Assembly (NCBI GenBank): GCA_030263805.2
Contig: CP136010.1
Location: 3,735,001-3,799,000 of the forward strand
Length of the DNA: 64,000 nucleotides
Direction of reading: 5' to 3'
From: Pseudomonas sp. FeN3W
GTDB lineage: Bacteria > Pseudomonadota > Gammaproteobacteria > Pseudomonadales > Pseudomonadaceae
Every line of letters begins with the position of its first letter. The first letter of the stretch is position 1. Both the position numbers and the translations under genes were made by a program. Of this stretch, positions 1 to 8,199 are shown in pieces. The notes under the pieces are model-generated. The model was not told the DNA's origin, did not search any database, and saw only the letters and a program-made list of their open reading frames with translations.

Positions 1-1186
1 CACGGAAGCGAGCATCCTCGAGCAGCTGCAGGCTGTGGGTGTGGTTGTACAGCCCGGTCAGGCTGTCGCGGACGATGCGTGCCTTCAGGCTTCTGGCGCG
101 GGTCGCGCGCGTGCGCACGGTGGCGATCAGGTGGCTGGGCTTGATCGGCTTGGTGAGGAAGTCGTCGCCGCCTTCGCCCATGGCGTCGAGCTGCTTGTCC
201 AGGTCGTCCTCGGCCGAAAGGTAGATGATCGGCACGCTGACATAGCGCTCGTGCTGACGAATCACCTTGGCCAGTTCGGTGCCCAGGCACTCGGGCATGT
301 ACATGTCGAGGATGATCAGGTCCGGTTGAAACTCGGCCAGGGCACCGATGGCCTGAATCGGCTCGATCAGCGTCTGGGTGACGATGCCGGCGTTGTTCAG
401 CACCCGCTCGGTGTGAGTGGCCTGGGCCCGGGAGTCGTCGATGATCAGCACGCGGATCGGTTCGTAGTGCGCCGTACGGGTGAAGATCTCGATCTTCTCC
501 AGCAGGCTGCTGGCGTCGAGGGTGCCGGTGAAGAACTCCAGGCCACCGGCGCGCACCGCGGCCAGGCGCGTCGGTGTATCGGTTTCCAAATGGCTGAAGA
601 ACAGCATCGGCAGCTTCGATTCAAGCCCCTGCTGGACCTGTTCGGCCAAGCGCAGTCCTTCGCTCGGACCGTTGAAATCGACTTCCATTACGATCGCGGC
701 TGGATGGCGGCGATGCATCGCAGTGCGGAAAGCCGCGACACTGCTGAACGCCTGTGCGGACATGCTGAAGAAGTCCAGCTGGCGTACCAGATGTTCGGCG
801 CGCTGCTGATCCTGCAGGGCGATGTATACCGGTTTGCTCAGCGGCGGCATAAATGACTGGTTATGCGGATCGCTGTGACGCAACCCGGTACGCGCAAGGC
901 GGTAGATCAGCTGGCTGAGGGTGGAGATGGTGCCGCTGGAGAGACGGCCGCGGTTGTCCCGGATGTCGCTCAGGCAGTCTTCGATGCTCAGCGCGAGCTC
1001 GCTGTGCTCGGTCTGCTCGAAGCGGTCGGCGAAGCGCCGCAGCCGCGTCGTCGCTTCGGTCAGGGCAGCGTGGTAATCCTCGTTCCATTCGCTGCGTTGC
1101 AATTGCTGCCAAACCTCCAGCACTTCGCGTGCCTGGTGGATGACCCGCTGGGCGAAATGCTGCTTGAGCTCTTCCTGATCAGACAT
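1..1186 (-). CDS. Response regulator with two receiver domains and a C-terminal GGDEF domain (C-terminus cut by window edge)
   Basis: The reading frame starts at ATG 1186 and runs off the left edge after about 395 codons, so most of the output domain is missing. Order seen: an alpha-helical N-terminal region of about 105 residues, a first receiver-like domain (about 118-235), a second receiver (about 240-360), and the start of a diguanylate cyclase domain (DSLTGLYN). The second receiver has the phospho-acceptor aspartate in LIILDMYMP and the conserved lysine in FLTKP. The first has glutamate where the aspartate is expected (IVMEVDF) and threonine in place of the lysine (FFTGT), so it is probably a pseudo-receiver. 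If the GGDEF domain is intact outside the window, the protein should make cyclic di-GMP in the cytoplasm under phosphorylation control. The N-terminal helices resemble an Hpt domain but I see no phospho-accepting histidine. Confidence 0.88.
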   Translation of the reverse strand, partial: MSDQEELKQHFAQRVIHQAREVLEVWQQLQRSEWNEDYHAALTEATTRLRRFADRFEQTEHSELALSIEDCLSDIRDNRGRLSSGTISTLSQLIYRLARTGLRHSDPHNQSFMPPLSKPVYIALQDQQRAEHLVRQLDFFSMSAQAFSSVAAFRTAMHRRHPAAIVMEVDFNGPSEGLRLAEQVQQGLESKLPMLFFSHLETDTPTRLAAVRAGGLEFFTGTLDASSLLEKIEIFTRTAHYEPIRVLIIDDSRAQATHTERVLNNAGIVTQTLIEPIQAIGALAEFQPDLIILDMYMPECLGTELAKVIRQHERYVSVPIIYLSAEDDLDKQLDAMGEGGDDFLTKPIKPSHLIATVRTRATRARSLKARIVRDSLTGLYNHTHSLQLLEDARFR

Positions 1187-1402
1187 CGCGATTCTTCCCG
1201 GTGCACAGGGTGCGCTGCCCTGGCTTTATGGTGGCGGCATGCTATCACTGCGGCGATGCTTTGGAAGTCCCACTGTGCGGTAGTGGTTCTCAATTTGGCG
1301 CTGAGTGAGCAGGGGCCCTGCGTTATAGTAAAGGCATGTCAGCGCAACGTCTCCGACGTCGTGCGGTCGAACCCCAGAACTCGCGAGAAGGACACATTGC
1401 CC

Positions 1403-2461
1403 ATGTTGGACTGGAAGAATCGCTTCGCTCGTCTCGGCCGCTCGAGTGGCCCTTCCAGTGGGATCGGGCGACGGGAGGGCAATCCACTCCTGCTGGTTCT
1501 CGCCGTCCTGCTGGGCGTGTACCTGCTGGTAACCCTCTTGCTTGGCTGGTACTGGAGTCGCGAACCCGATCTGTTTCCCGTGCAGCAGAGCGCTCGCCAG
1601 GCGGCCGAGGCTTCGCAGCGGCAGTTGGTCAGCGGCTATACGACGGTGGAAACGCTCAAGCGCGTTGCCAGTACCTTGCTGGACAAGCCCGGTGGCTACT
1701 TGAGCAACGATATCGCGCCGCCCGGGCTGTGGCTGGACAACATGCCGAGCTGGGAGTACGGCGTGCTGGTGCAGGTTCGCGATCTTTCCCGTGCGTTGCG
1801 CAAGGATTTCGCCCGCTCGCAGTCGCAGTCGACCGAGGATTCCGACCTGGCCAAGGCCGAGCCGTTGTTCAACTTCGACAATCGCAGCTGGGCGCTGCCG
1901 GCCTCCGAGTCTGAGTACCGCAACGCCATTCGCGGTCTGGATCGCTACCTGGCTCGGCTCAGCGATCCGCAGCCCAAGGCGCTGTTCTACACCCGTGCCG
2001 ACAACCTGAACAACTGGCTGGGCGACGCTGCCACGCGGCTCGGCTCGCTGTCCCAGCGCCTCTCCGCCAGCGTCGGCCGGGTGCGTCTGGATGCTGACGT
2101 CGCCCCCGAACAGGAGCGCACAGGTATCGTGCCGCAGGTCAAGGAACAGGTCGTTGAAACGCCGTGGTTGCAGATCGACAACGTCTTCTTCGAGGCCCGC
2201 GGCCAGGCATGGGCCTTGTCGCATCTGCTGCGCGCGATCGAGGTTGATTTCGCCGACGTGCTGGCGAAGAAGAATGCCACCATCAGCGTTCGACAGATCA
2301 TTCGTGAGCTGGAAGCCGCTCAGGAGCCGCTGTGGAGTCCGATGGTGCTCAACGGCAGCGGTTACGGTGTGCTGGCCAATCACTCGCTGGTGATGGCCAA
2401 TTACATATCCCGCGCCAATGCGGCGATCATCGATCTGCGCAACCTGCTGTCGCAGGGATAG
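1403..2461 (+). CDS. DUF2333 family inner-membrane protein
   Basis: A 352-residue protein starting MLDWKNRFARLG. The ATG at 1403 is preceded by a purine-rich GAGAAGGA ribosome binding site; longer in-frame readings upstream run through the promoter region and look non-coding. There is a basic N-terminus, one transmembrane helix at about residues 30-50 (LLLVLAVLLGVYLLVTLLLG), then a long soluble domain, presumably periplasmic, rich in helical and coiled-coil segments. This matches the DUF2333 family of pseudomonads, which has no established function. It is divergent from the regulator at 1-1186 and stands alone before the pilR end. Confidence 0.85.
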   Translation: MLDWKNRFARLGRSSGPSSGIGRREGNPLLLVLAVLLGVYLLVTLLLGWYWSREPDLFPVQQSARQAAEASQRQLVSGYTTVETLKRVASTLLDKPGGYLSNDIAPPGLWLDNMPSWEYGVLVQVRDLSRALRKDFARSQSQSTEDSDLAKAEPLFNFDNRSWALPASESEYRNAIRGLDRYLARLSDPQPKALFYTRADNLNNWLGDAATRLGSLSQRLSASVGRVRLDADVAPEQERTGIVPQVKEQVVETPWLQIDNVFFEARGQAWALSHLLRAIEVDFADVLAKKNATISVRQIIRELEAAQEPLWSPMVLNGSGYGVLANHSLVMANYISRANAAIIDLRNLLSQG

Positions 2462-2539
2462 ACGGGCAGCCTCAAGCCTCAGGCGGCAAGTAAAAGCGGC
2501 GCGGCAGCGTAGGCCAGGTCACGCTTCACCGACCCGGCG

Positions 2540-2579
2540 AGCGTAGGGTGGATGTAAAAAACGACATCCACCCTACGCT
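2540..2579. repeat. Perfect 16-bp inverted repeat (hairpin element)
   Basis: Positions 2540-2555 (AGCGTAGGGTGGATGT) are exactly complementary to 2564-2579, with an A-rich 8-nt loop. It lies between the ends of two convergent genes, so it can act as a bidirectional terminator-like structure. There is no strong T tract after the stem. The arm resembles an interspersed element I associate with P. stutzeri-type genomes, but that needs a search. Confidence 0.75.
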
Positions 2580-2580
2580 G

Positions 2581-2622
2581 GCTTGCAGCTTGCAGCTTGC
2601 AGCTTGCAGCTTGCAGCTTGCA
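2581..2622. repeat. Six exact tandem copies of the heptamer GCTTGCA
   Basis: Six perfect 7-bp units run to within 2 bp of the pilR stop codon (2625-2627). A related but degenerate heptamer run (CTTGTAG) overlaps the end of another gene near 21378-21408, so this is a repeated 3'-end motif in this genome, not a coding sequence. Confidence 0.9.
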
Positions 2623-2624
2623 GC

Positions 2625-3962
2625 TCAATCCAATCCGAGCTTCTTCAATCGATAGCGCATCGAGCGAAAGGTCAGGCCCAGGCGTTGGGCCGCCGCGGTG
2701 CGGTTCCAGCGGGTTTCCTCCAGCGCCTGCATGATCAGCTTGCGCTCGATCTCTTCCAGGTGATCTTCAAGATTGTCGATCTGCGCCAGGCTGGCTTCGC
2801 CGTTCTCCGGCAGGCCCGGGCTGTCGGCCAGGCGCAGGTCGCCAGCCTTGATCTCATCGTCTTCGCAAAGTGTGTAGGCGCGCTCGAGCATGTTCTCCAG
2901 CTCGCGAACGTTGCCCGGGAAGCGATAGCTTTCCAGCTTGGCCAGAGCTTCCGGGTGCAGGCGAGCGCTGTTGTCACCGCACTCTGCGGCAAGGCGTCGA
3001 AGCATGGCGTCGGCGAGCAGGCCGATGTCTTCGCGACGCTCGCGCAGAGGTGGCACGCGCAGTTCGATGACATTCAGGCGGTAATACAGATCCTGGCGGA
3101 AACGACCAGCGGCCACTTCGCTGGCGAGGTCTTTGTGAGTGGCGCAGAGGATGCGCACGTCGACCATCACTTCCTGAGCGCCGCCGACCGCGCGTACGGC
3201 CTTTTCCTGGATCGCGCGTAGCAGCTTGACCTGCATCGGCAGCGGCAGGTCGGCCACCTCGTCAAGGAACAGTGTGCCGCCATTGGCGGCCTGAAACAGA
3301 CCAGGCTTGTCCTCGATGGCGCCACTGAAGCTGCCTTTCTTGTGGCCGAAGAACTCGCTTTCCATGAGCTCCGACGGGATCGCGCCGCAGTTGACCGGCA
3401 CAAAGGGTTTTTCGCTGCGAGGGCCCTGCTCGTGAATCAGGCGGGCCACCAGCTCCTTGCCACTGCCGGACTCGCCGCTGATATAGACCGGCGCCTGGCT
3501 ACGGGCGAGCTTGCCGATCTGCTTGCGTAGCGTCTTCATGGGCGGCGAGCTGCCCAGCAACCGGTTGTCCACTGGCATTTCCGCCGTGGGCGCACGCAGG
3601 CGCAGGGCGGTGCCGACCAGCTCGCGCAGGCGGTTGAGGTCCACCGGTTTGGTGAGGAAGTCGAATGCCCCGGCCTTGAGCGCGCCGATGGCGGTATCCA
3701 GGCTGCCGTATGCGGTGATCATCGCCACCGGCAGCTGCGGGTGCTGCTGCTGGATGTATTGCACCAGCTCCAGACCGCTGCCATCGGGCAGGCGCATATC
3801 GGTAAGGCACAGGTCGTAATGCTCGCGGGCCAGGCACTCGCGCGCTTCCTTGAGATTGCGAGCGCTGCGGGTATCGAGTTTCATGCGGCCAAGAGTGATT
3901 TCCAGCAGTTCGCGGATATCCGGCTCGTCATCGATGATCAGTGCTTTTTGGCGCGCGGTCAT
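2625..3962 (-). CDS. pilR: Sigma-54-dependent response regulator PilR (type IV pilus transcription)
   Basis: A 445-residue NtrC-class activator. The N-terminal receiver (about 5-120) has the acidic pocket (IIDDEPD), the phospho-aspartate in DLCLTDMRLP and the lysine in FLTKPVD. The AAA+ domain (about 140-370) has Walker A GESGSGKE and a sigma-54 contact loop reading GSFSGA, a variant of the usual GAFTGA. The C-terminus is a Fis-type helix-turn-helix (NRTAAAQRLGLTFRSMRYRL). In P. aeruginosa PilR activates pilA with RpoN. The sensor gene pilS is immediately upstream, separated by about 130 bp. The pilin and pilBCD genes are not in this window. Confidence 0.95.
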   Translation of the reverse strand: MTARQKALIIDDEPDIRELLEITLGRMKLDTRSARNLKEARECLAREHYDLCLTDMRLPDGSGLELVQYIQQQHPQLPVAMITAYGSLDTAIGALKAGAFDFLTKPVDLNRLRELVGTALRLRAPTAEMPVDNRLLGSSPPMKTLRKQIGKLARSQAPVYISGESGSGKELVARLIHEQGPRSEKPFVPVNCGAIPSELMESEFFGHKKGSFSGAIEDKPGLFQAANGGTLFLDEVADLPLPMQVKLLRAIQEKAVRAVGGAQEVMVDVRILCATHKDLASEVAAGRFRQDLYYRLNVIELRVPPLRERREDIGLLADAMLRRLAAECGDNSARLHPEALAKLESYRFPGNVRELENMLERAYTLCEDDEIKAGDLRLADSPGLPENGEASLAQIDNLEDHLEEIERKLIMQALEETRWNRTAAAQRLGLTFRSMRYRLKKLGLD

Positions 3963-4094
3963 GGTCCTGCTCTTGATTCGTGAAGCGATGGTCGCCGGGG
4001 ATGGCGGCTGACGAGCATGTTAACTCCGCCGGCGGTGTCGTGGCTGTCGCTTTGATCGATGTGTGATGTGTTGCCGGCAACCGGTCGGCGAGGC

Positions 4095-5687
4095 TCAGCT
4101 CGCCTTACGTGGGTGGGCGAAGACGATGCGAAAGCAGCTGCCGCCTTCGGCACGCTCGCGATAGTCCAGGCGCGCCTGATTGCTCTCGCACAGCTCGCGA
4201 GAGATATATAGCCCCAGCCCGGTGCCTTTGCTTTCGGTGGTGAAGAACGGCTCGAAGATGTTGTGCAGTTGCTCGGCCGCGATTCCTGGGCCGTCATCGA
4301 GTACTTCGACGATAGGCAGGTCGCTGGCTTCGTCACGGAACAGGCGCAGCCAGACCTGTGCCTGCGAGTTCTGCTGACCGCTGTAGCGCAGCCCGTTCTG
4401 AACCAGGTTGGTCAGCACCTGGGTCAGCTGATTGGGATCCATGCGGGTCTGCAGCGAGCTGCCGACGGTATCCAGGTGCAGGGTCTGCTGCGGGCTCAGC
4501 CCCTGGCGGAACTCGCTCGCGAAACGATGCAGCCAGTACTTCAGGTCCAGCAGCTGGGGTTCGGCCTGGCGCCGCCGGGAGAGCTGGAGGACGTTCTCGA
4601 TCACCAGGTTCATCCGCCGCGAATGATCCTGGATGATCTGTGCCAGGCGGCGGTCTGGGCCATCCAGTTCTTCGGATTCCTGCAGCAGCTGCGCGGCATG
4701 GCTGATGGCGCCCAGTGGATTGCGGATTTCATGGGCGATGCTGGCCGTGAGGCGGCCGAGGGAGGCGAGCTTGAGCTGCTGTGCCTTCTGTGCGATCTGC
4801 GAGATGTCTTCGAGAAACACCAGCGTGTCGAGTTTGTTGCCGTGCTGTAGCGCGGCGAAGCTCGGCTGCAGCGTTGGGCCGCCAGGTGTTGCCCTGAGGT
4901 TCGGTGGGCGCAGGGTAGGGTTGCCTCGCCACTGTTGCAGTGCCTTGAGCAGCTCCGGGCAGCGTGGTGCGAGGCGCTCGCCTGCCAGTGAGTCCTGGCC
5001 GAGCAGTTGCAGTGCACCCTGATTGGCGAGTAGAACGCGTTCCTGGGGATCCAGCACCATGATGCCGGTGCGCATGCGCTGGAGGATCAGCGCGTTGAGC
5101 GCCTCCAGATTCGCTACCTCTTCCGCACGCTGGCGCGCCAGCGTCTCGCTGACCTGCAGGCGACGAGCCAGCCCCTGAACCAGGAAGGCGGCTGCAAAGC
5201 AGAGCGTGCCGAGCGCGCTGGCCTGAACGTACTGACTGCTGGCTTCTGGGCGTTGGATGCTGAGATAGAAGGTCAGATAGATCAGGCCCGTCGCAGCAAC
5301 CGCGGCGATGAAGAAGCCCACCCTGCCACGCAGCAATATGTTGGCGATGGCGACGGCGACGATCAGCAGGTTGCCGATACCGCTCGGGGTGCCACCGCCG
5401 AAGTAGAACAGACCGGACAGCAGGATGACGTCCATCAGCGCCAGTCCGAGTACGGGCAGATCGCGCTCCGGGCTCTGCACCAGCACGGCAACGATGATGT
5501 TGAGGATCAGATAGAGCCAGGCACCGTACTGAAAGAGCTGCGGGTTGCTCATCTCCAGCAGGTCGTTGTGCAGGTCGGCGCTGATCAGCAGAACCAGCGC
5601 CAGACCGATGGTCAGACGATAGAGATGGTACAGGCGGAGGATCCGCCGCCCCTGATCGCCAAAGAAGGTGAGGTTTTCAGTGCCCAC
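4095..5687 (-). CDS. pilS: Membrane sensor histidine kinase PilS
   Basis: I choose the GTG at 5687, giving 530 residues, the length I recall for P. aeruginosa PilS. A longer frame to 5873 exists, but its first 62 codons lie over the coding sequence of the upstream gene and read as low-complexity arginine-rich sequence. Up to six membrane helices fill about residues 20-190. They are followed by a PAS-like region, the phospho-acceptor H-box (SIAHEIRNPLGAISHA), an N-box near NLVQNGLRYS, and the ATP-binding G boxes (DDGPGI, GTGLGLY). It pairs with PilR. The start overlaps the end of the PP0621-like gene by about 11 bp, so the two are probably translationally coupled. Confidence 0.95.
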   Translation of the reverse strand: MGTENLTFFGDQGRRILRLYHLYRLTIGLALVLLISADLHNDLLEMSNPQLFQYGAWLYLILNIIVAVLVQSPERDLPVLGLALMDVILLSGLFYFGGGTPSGIGNLLIVAVAIANILLRGRVGFFIAAVAATGLIYLTFYLSIQRPEASSQYVQASALGTLCFAAAFLVQGLARRLQVSETLARQRAEEVANLEALNALILQRMRTGIMVLDPQERVLLANQGALQLLGQDSLAGERLAPRCPELLKALQQWRGNPTLRPPNLRATPGGPTLQPSFAALQHGNKLDTLVFLEDISQIAQKAQQLKLASLGRLTASIAHEIRNPLGAISHAAQLLQESEELDGPDRRLAQIIQDHSRRMNLVIENVLQLSRRRQAEPQLLDLKYWLHRFASEFRQGLSPQQTLHLDTVGSSLQTRMDPNQLTQVLTNLVQNGLRYSGQQNSQAQVWLRLFRDEASDLPIVEVLDDGPGIAAEQLHNIFEPFFTTESKGTGLGLYISRELCESNQARLDYRERAEGGSCFRIVFAHPRKAS

Positions 5688-5910
5688 CAGGAGTGCTGTC
5701 CTGCTCCAGGTGAGCGCGGCTGCAGTACCAGCGGTCCTGCGACTGCAGCGCCTGGTCCTGCGGGACATGCACGCCGCACTGGGCGCAGCGCACCATGGGC
5801 AGGGTGGTGTGTCGAGGCTTGGGCGCGACCTTCTTTTGCGCGAAACGGCGCCAGAGCCAGAACGCGGCGCCAATCAGTGCGATCCAGAACAGCAGTCGAA
5901 ACAGACCCAT
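5677..5910 (-). CDS. PP0621 family small membrane-anchored zinc-ribbon-like protein
   Basis: A 77-residue protein with one N-terminal transmembrane helix (about 3-20, LFRLLFWIALIGAAFWLW), a short basic linker, then a cysteine pair MVRCAQCGVHVP and a third cysteine in WYCSRAHL, a treble-clef or ribbon-like metal-binding pattern. It matches the PP0621 family found next to pilS in pseudomonads; function is not established. Its stop overlaps the GTG start of pilS. Confidence 0.85.
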   Translation of the reverse strand: MGLFRLLFWIALIGAAFWLWRRFAQKKVAPKPRHTTLPMVRCAQCGVHVPQDQALQSQDRWYCSRAHLEQDSTPGGH

Positions 5911-5979
5911 ATCGATTCCTTCCTGATTAAGCGTGGTGGCCTGCGATCAATCGAACCCGGCCACTGCCGGCCCGTCTCG

Positions 5980-6017
5980 CTGCCGTAGCGCCGAGGGCAA
6001 GCTCGGCGCTACGGCAG
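5980..6017 (-). terminator. Perfect 16-bp stem hairpin downstream of bamD
   Basis: CTGCCGTAGCGCCGAG (5980-5995) pairs exactly with 6002-6017 around a 6-nt loop. It sits 11 bp after the bamD stop and before the PP0621-like gene. No T run follows, so termination by this structure is inferred from position and stability. Confidence 0.55.
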
Positions 6018-6028
6018 CCGGTCAGCTG

Positions 6029-7018
6029 TTAGTCGAACAGGCCGAAGGTCAGGCGGCTCCACCAGGAGCGCTCTTCGCCTTGCTGTTCTGCTTCCTTGAG
6101 TACCGGGCGAAGCTCTTCGGGGAGGTCCTGAGCGGCCGTTTCATACTGGCGGAGCACATCGCGATTGGCGCGCGAGGTGTCCGGGCGGGGAGCCTCGCCT
6201 TCGATAAGGCCGAGGGTGGCCTTGCTCAGCCAGCTGCGGTTGTCGTCTTCCGTCTCGACAGGGGTGAACTTGCCGTCTTCGAGCGTGGCGTGGTCCGGGT
6301 AATTGAGCTGCAGGGTCTGCAGACTGGTTTCGGCGAGGTCGTCGAGGCCCAGGCGCTGGTAGGCCTCGGTCATCACGGCAAGCCCGTCGGCCACGGCCGG
6401 CGTGCCCTGAAAGTTCTCCACGACATAACGGCCGCGGTTGGCTGCGGCGACGTAGGCCTGGCGCTTGAGGTAGTAGTGGGCGACGTGGATCTCGTTGGCC
6501 GCCAGCAGGTTGCGTAGGTAGACCATGCGCGCCTTGGCGTCGGGCGAATAGCGGCTGTTGGGGTAGCGGCTGGTGAGCTGGGCGAATTCGTTGAACGAGT
6601 CGCGTGCGGCGCCGGGGTCGCGCTTGGTCATGTCCAGCGGCAGGAAGCGGGCCAGCAGGCCGCGGTCCTGATCGAAGGAGGCCAGGCCCTTGAGGTAGTA
6701 GGCGTAATCGACGTTCGGATGCTGCGGATGCAGGCGGATGAAACGCTCGGCGGCCGAGCGCGCGGCTTCCGGCTCGACATTGCGGTAATAGGCGTAGATC
6801 AGTTCGAGTTGCGCCTGCTCGGCGAAACGCCCGAACGGATAGCGCGACTCCAGGGCCTTGAGTTTGCTGATGGCGCTGGTGTAGCTCTTGTTGTCCAGGT
6901 CGGCCTGTGCTTGCTGGTACAGCTCGACTTCACCCAGATTCTCGTCGACGGTTTCGTTGGATGAACAGGCGGCGGTGAGGGCGAGAATGGCGATCAGCAG
7001 CAGGTGTTTCACTTGCAT
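6029..7018 (-). CDS. bamD: Outer membrane protein assembly lipoprotein BamD (ComL)
   Basis: A 329-residue precursor. The ATG at 7018 gives a classical lipoprotein signal (MQVKHLLLIAILALTAACSS) with acylated Cys18; longer readings upstream lack this. The mature part carries tetratricopeptide-type helix pairs, such as YQQAQADLDNKSYTSAISKL, typical of BamD, which docks to BamA and BamC on the inner face of the outer membrane. The C-terminal extension (about 260-329) is longer than in E. coli BamD (about 245 residues), as I recall for pseudomonads. Divergent from rluD, the same arrangement as in P. aeruginosa. Confidence 0.95.
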   Translation of the reverse strand: MQVKHLLLIAILALTAACSSNETVDENLGEVELYQQAQADLDNKSYTSAISKLKALESRYPFGRFAEQAQLELIYAYYRNVEPEAARSAAERFIRLHPQHPNVDYAYYLKGLASFDQDRGLLARFLPLDMTKRDPGAARDSFNEFAQLTSRYPNSRYSPDAKARMVYLRNLLAANEIHVAHYYLKRQAYVAAANRGRYVVENFQGTPAVADGLAVMTEAYQRLGLDDLAETSLQTLQLNYPDHATLEDGKFTPVETEDDNRSWLSKATLGLIEGEAPRPDTSRANRDVLRQYETAAQDLPEELRPVLKEAEQQGEERSWWSRLTFGLFD

Positions 7019-7224
7019 GGCGGCTTGCGTCCCTGTGACGGCTGGCTGTCTCGCGCGGAGCCGTCCTGTTATGATGAGCGCCCCGGTGCGCCGGGACAAA
7101 GACGCCGTATTTAAACACAAGCGTGTAGCCGAAACCAAAGGCCGCTCCGCCATCTGCGGTCCCTGGGCCCGTCCGTTACCAACGGAGGTTGCCCGCCTCT
7201 CTCAGACGAACCTACTCTCGCCGT

Positions 7225-8199
7225 ATGTCCACGACTTCCAAACAGGCCATCCAACTCCGTGCCGAAGTGCCGTTCGACCTTGGCGGGCAACGTCTCGACC
7301 AGGTCGCGGCGCAGCTCTTTTCCGAACACTCGCGCTCACGTCTCGCAGCCTGGATCAAGGATGGTCTGCTCACCGTGGATGGCGCCGTGCTGCGCCCTCG
7401 CGACACCGTGCATGCCGGTGCCGTGCTCGAGCTGAGTGCTGAACAGCAGGCGCAGGGCGAGTGGGTCGCGCAGGACATTCCGCTCGAGATCGTCTACGAG
7501 GACGATCAGATTCTCGTCATCGACAAGCCGGCCGGGCTGGTCGTGCATCCCGCCGCGGGCCACGCCGATGGCACGCTGCTCAATGCATTGCTGCATCACG
7601 TGCCGGACCTGATCAACGTTCCGCGTGCCGGCATCGTTCATCGCCTGGACAAGGACACTACCGGTCTGATGGTCGTGGCCAAGACGCTACAGGCGCAGAC
7701 CCGGCTGGTCGAGCAGCTGCAGGCGCGCAGCGTCAGCCGCATCTACGAGGCGATCGTCATCGGTGTGATCATCACCGGTGGTACGGTCGACGCGCCGATC
7801 GGTCGGCACGGCCAGCAGCGCCAGCGCATGGCGGTGGTTGAGGGCGGCAAGCCGGCGGTCAGCCATTACCGCGTGCTCGAGCGCTTCCGCTCGCACACCC
7901 ATGTGCGGGTCAAGCTGGAAACCGGGCGTACCCACCAGATTCGCGTGCACATGACCCATCTTGGCTATCCGCTGGTCGGTGACCCGCTGTATTCGGGACG
8001 TTTTCGCATTCCACCGGCAGCGAACCCGACATTGGTGCAAACGCTTCGCGAGTTCCCCCGCCAGGCACTGCACGCGCGCTTCCTCGAGCTGGATCATCCG
8101 GTCACCGGCGAGCGGTTGAAATGGGAGTCGCCATTGCCGGATGACTTCGTCTGGCTGCTGACGCTGCTGCAGCAGGACCGCGAGGCCTTCGTCGGGTGA
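7225..8199 (+). CDS. rluD: 23S rRNA pseudouridine synthase RluD
   Basis: A 324-residue RluA-family enzyme that isomerises uridines in helix 69 of 23S rRNA (1911/1915/1917 in E. coli). The N-terminal S4 RNA-binding domain spans about residues 18-75. The catalytic motif HRLDKDTTGLMV carries the nucleophilic aspartate, and GRTHQIRVH is the second family motif. The ATG at 7225 is preferred over one 12 codons upstream because it matches known RluD starts. The stop overlaps the start of pgeF (GTGA), indicating an operon. Confidence 0.95.
   Translation: MSTTSKQAIQLRAEVPFDLGGQRLDQVAAQLFSEHSRSRLAAWIKDGLLTVDGAVLRPRDTVHAGAVLELSAEQQAQGEWVAQDIPLEIVYEDDQILVIDKPAGLVVHPAAGHADGTLLNALLHHVPDLINVPRAGIVHRLDKDTTGLMVVAKTLQAQTRLVEQLQARSVSRIYEAIVIGVIITGGTVDAPIGRHGQQRQRMAVVEGGKPAVSHYRVLERFRSHTHVRVKLETGRTHQIRVHMTHLGYPLVGDPLYSGRFRIPPAANPTLVQTLREFPRQALHARFLELDHPVTGERLKWESPLPDDFVWLLTLLQQDREAFVG

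Noticed and set aside
1226..2383. A 385-codon minus-strand frame over the DUF2333 gene
   Set aside because: Low-complexity, no recognisable domain, no ribosome site; the plus-strand gene accounts for the region.
2581..2622. CRISPR-like repeat array
   Set aside because: Heptamers are directly tandem with no spacers.
5688..5873. N-terminal extension of pilS
   Set aside because: Arginine-rich reading within the PP0621-like gene; GTG 5687 gives the normal PilS length.
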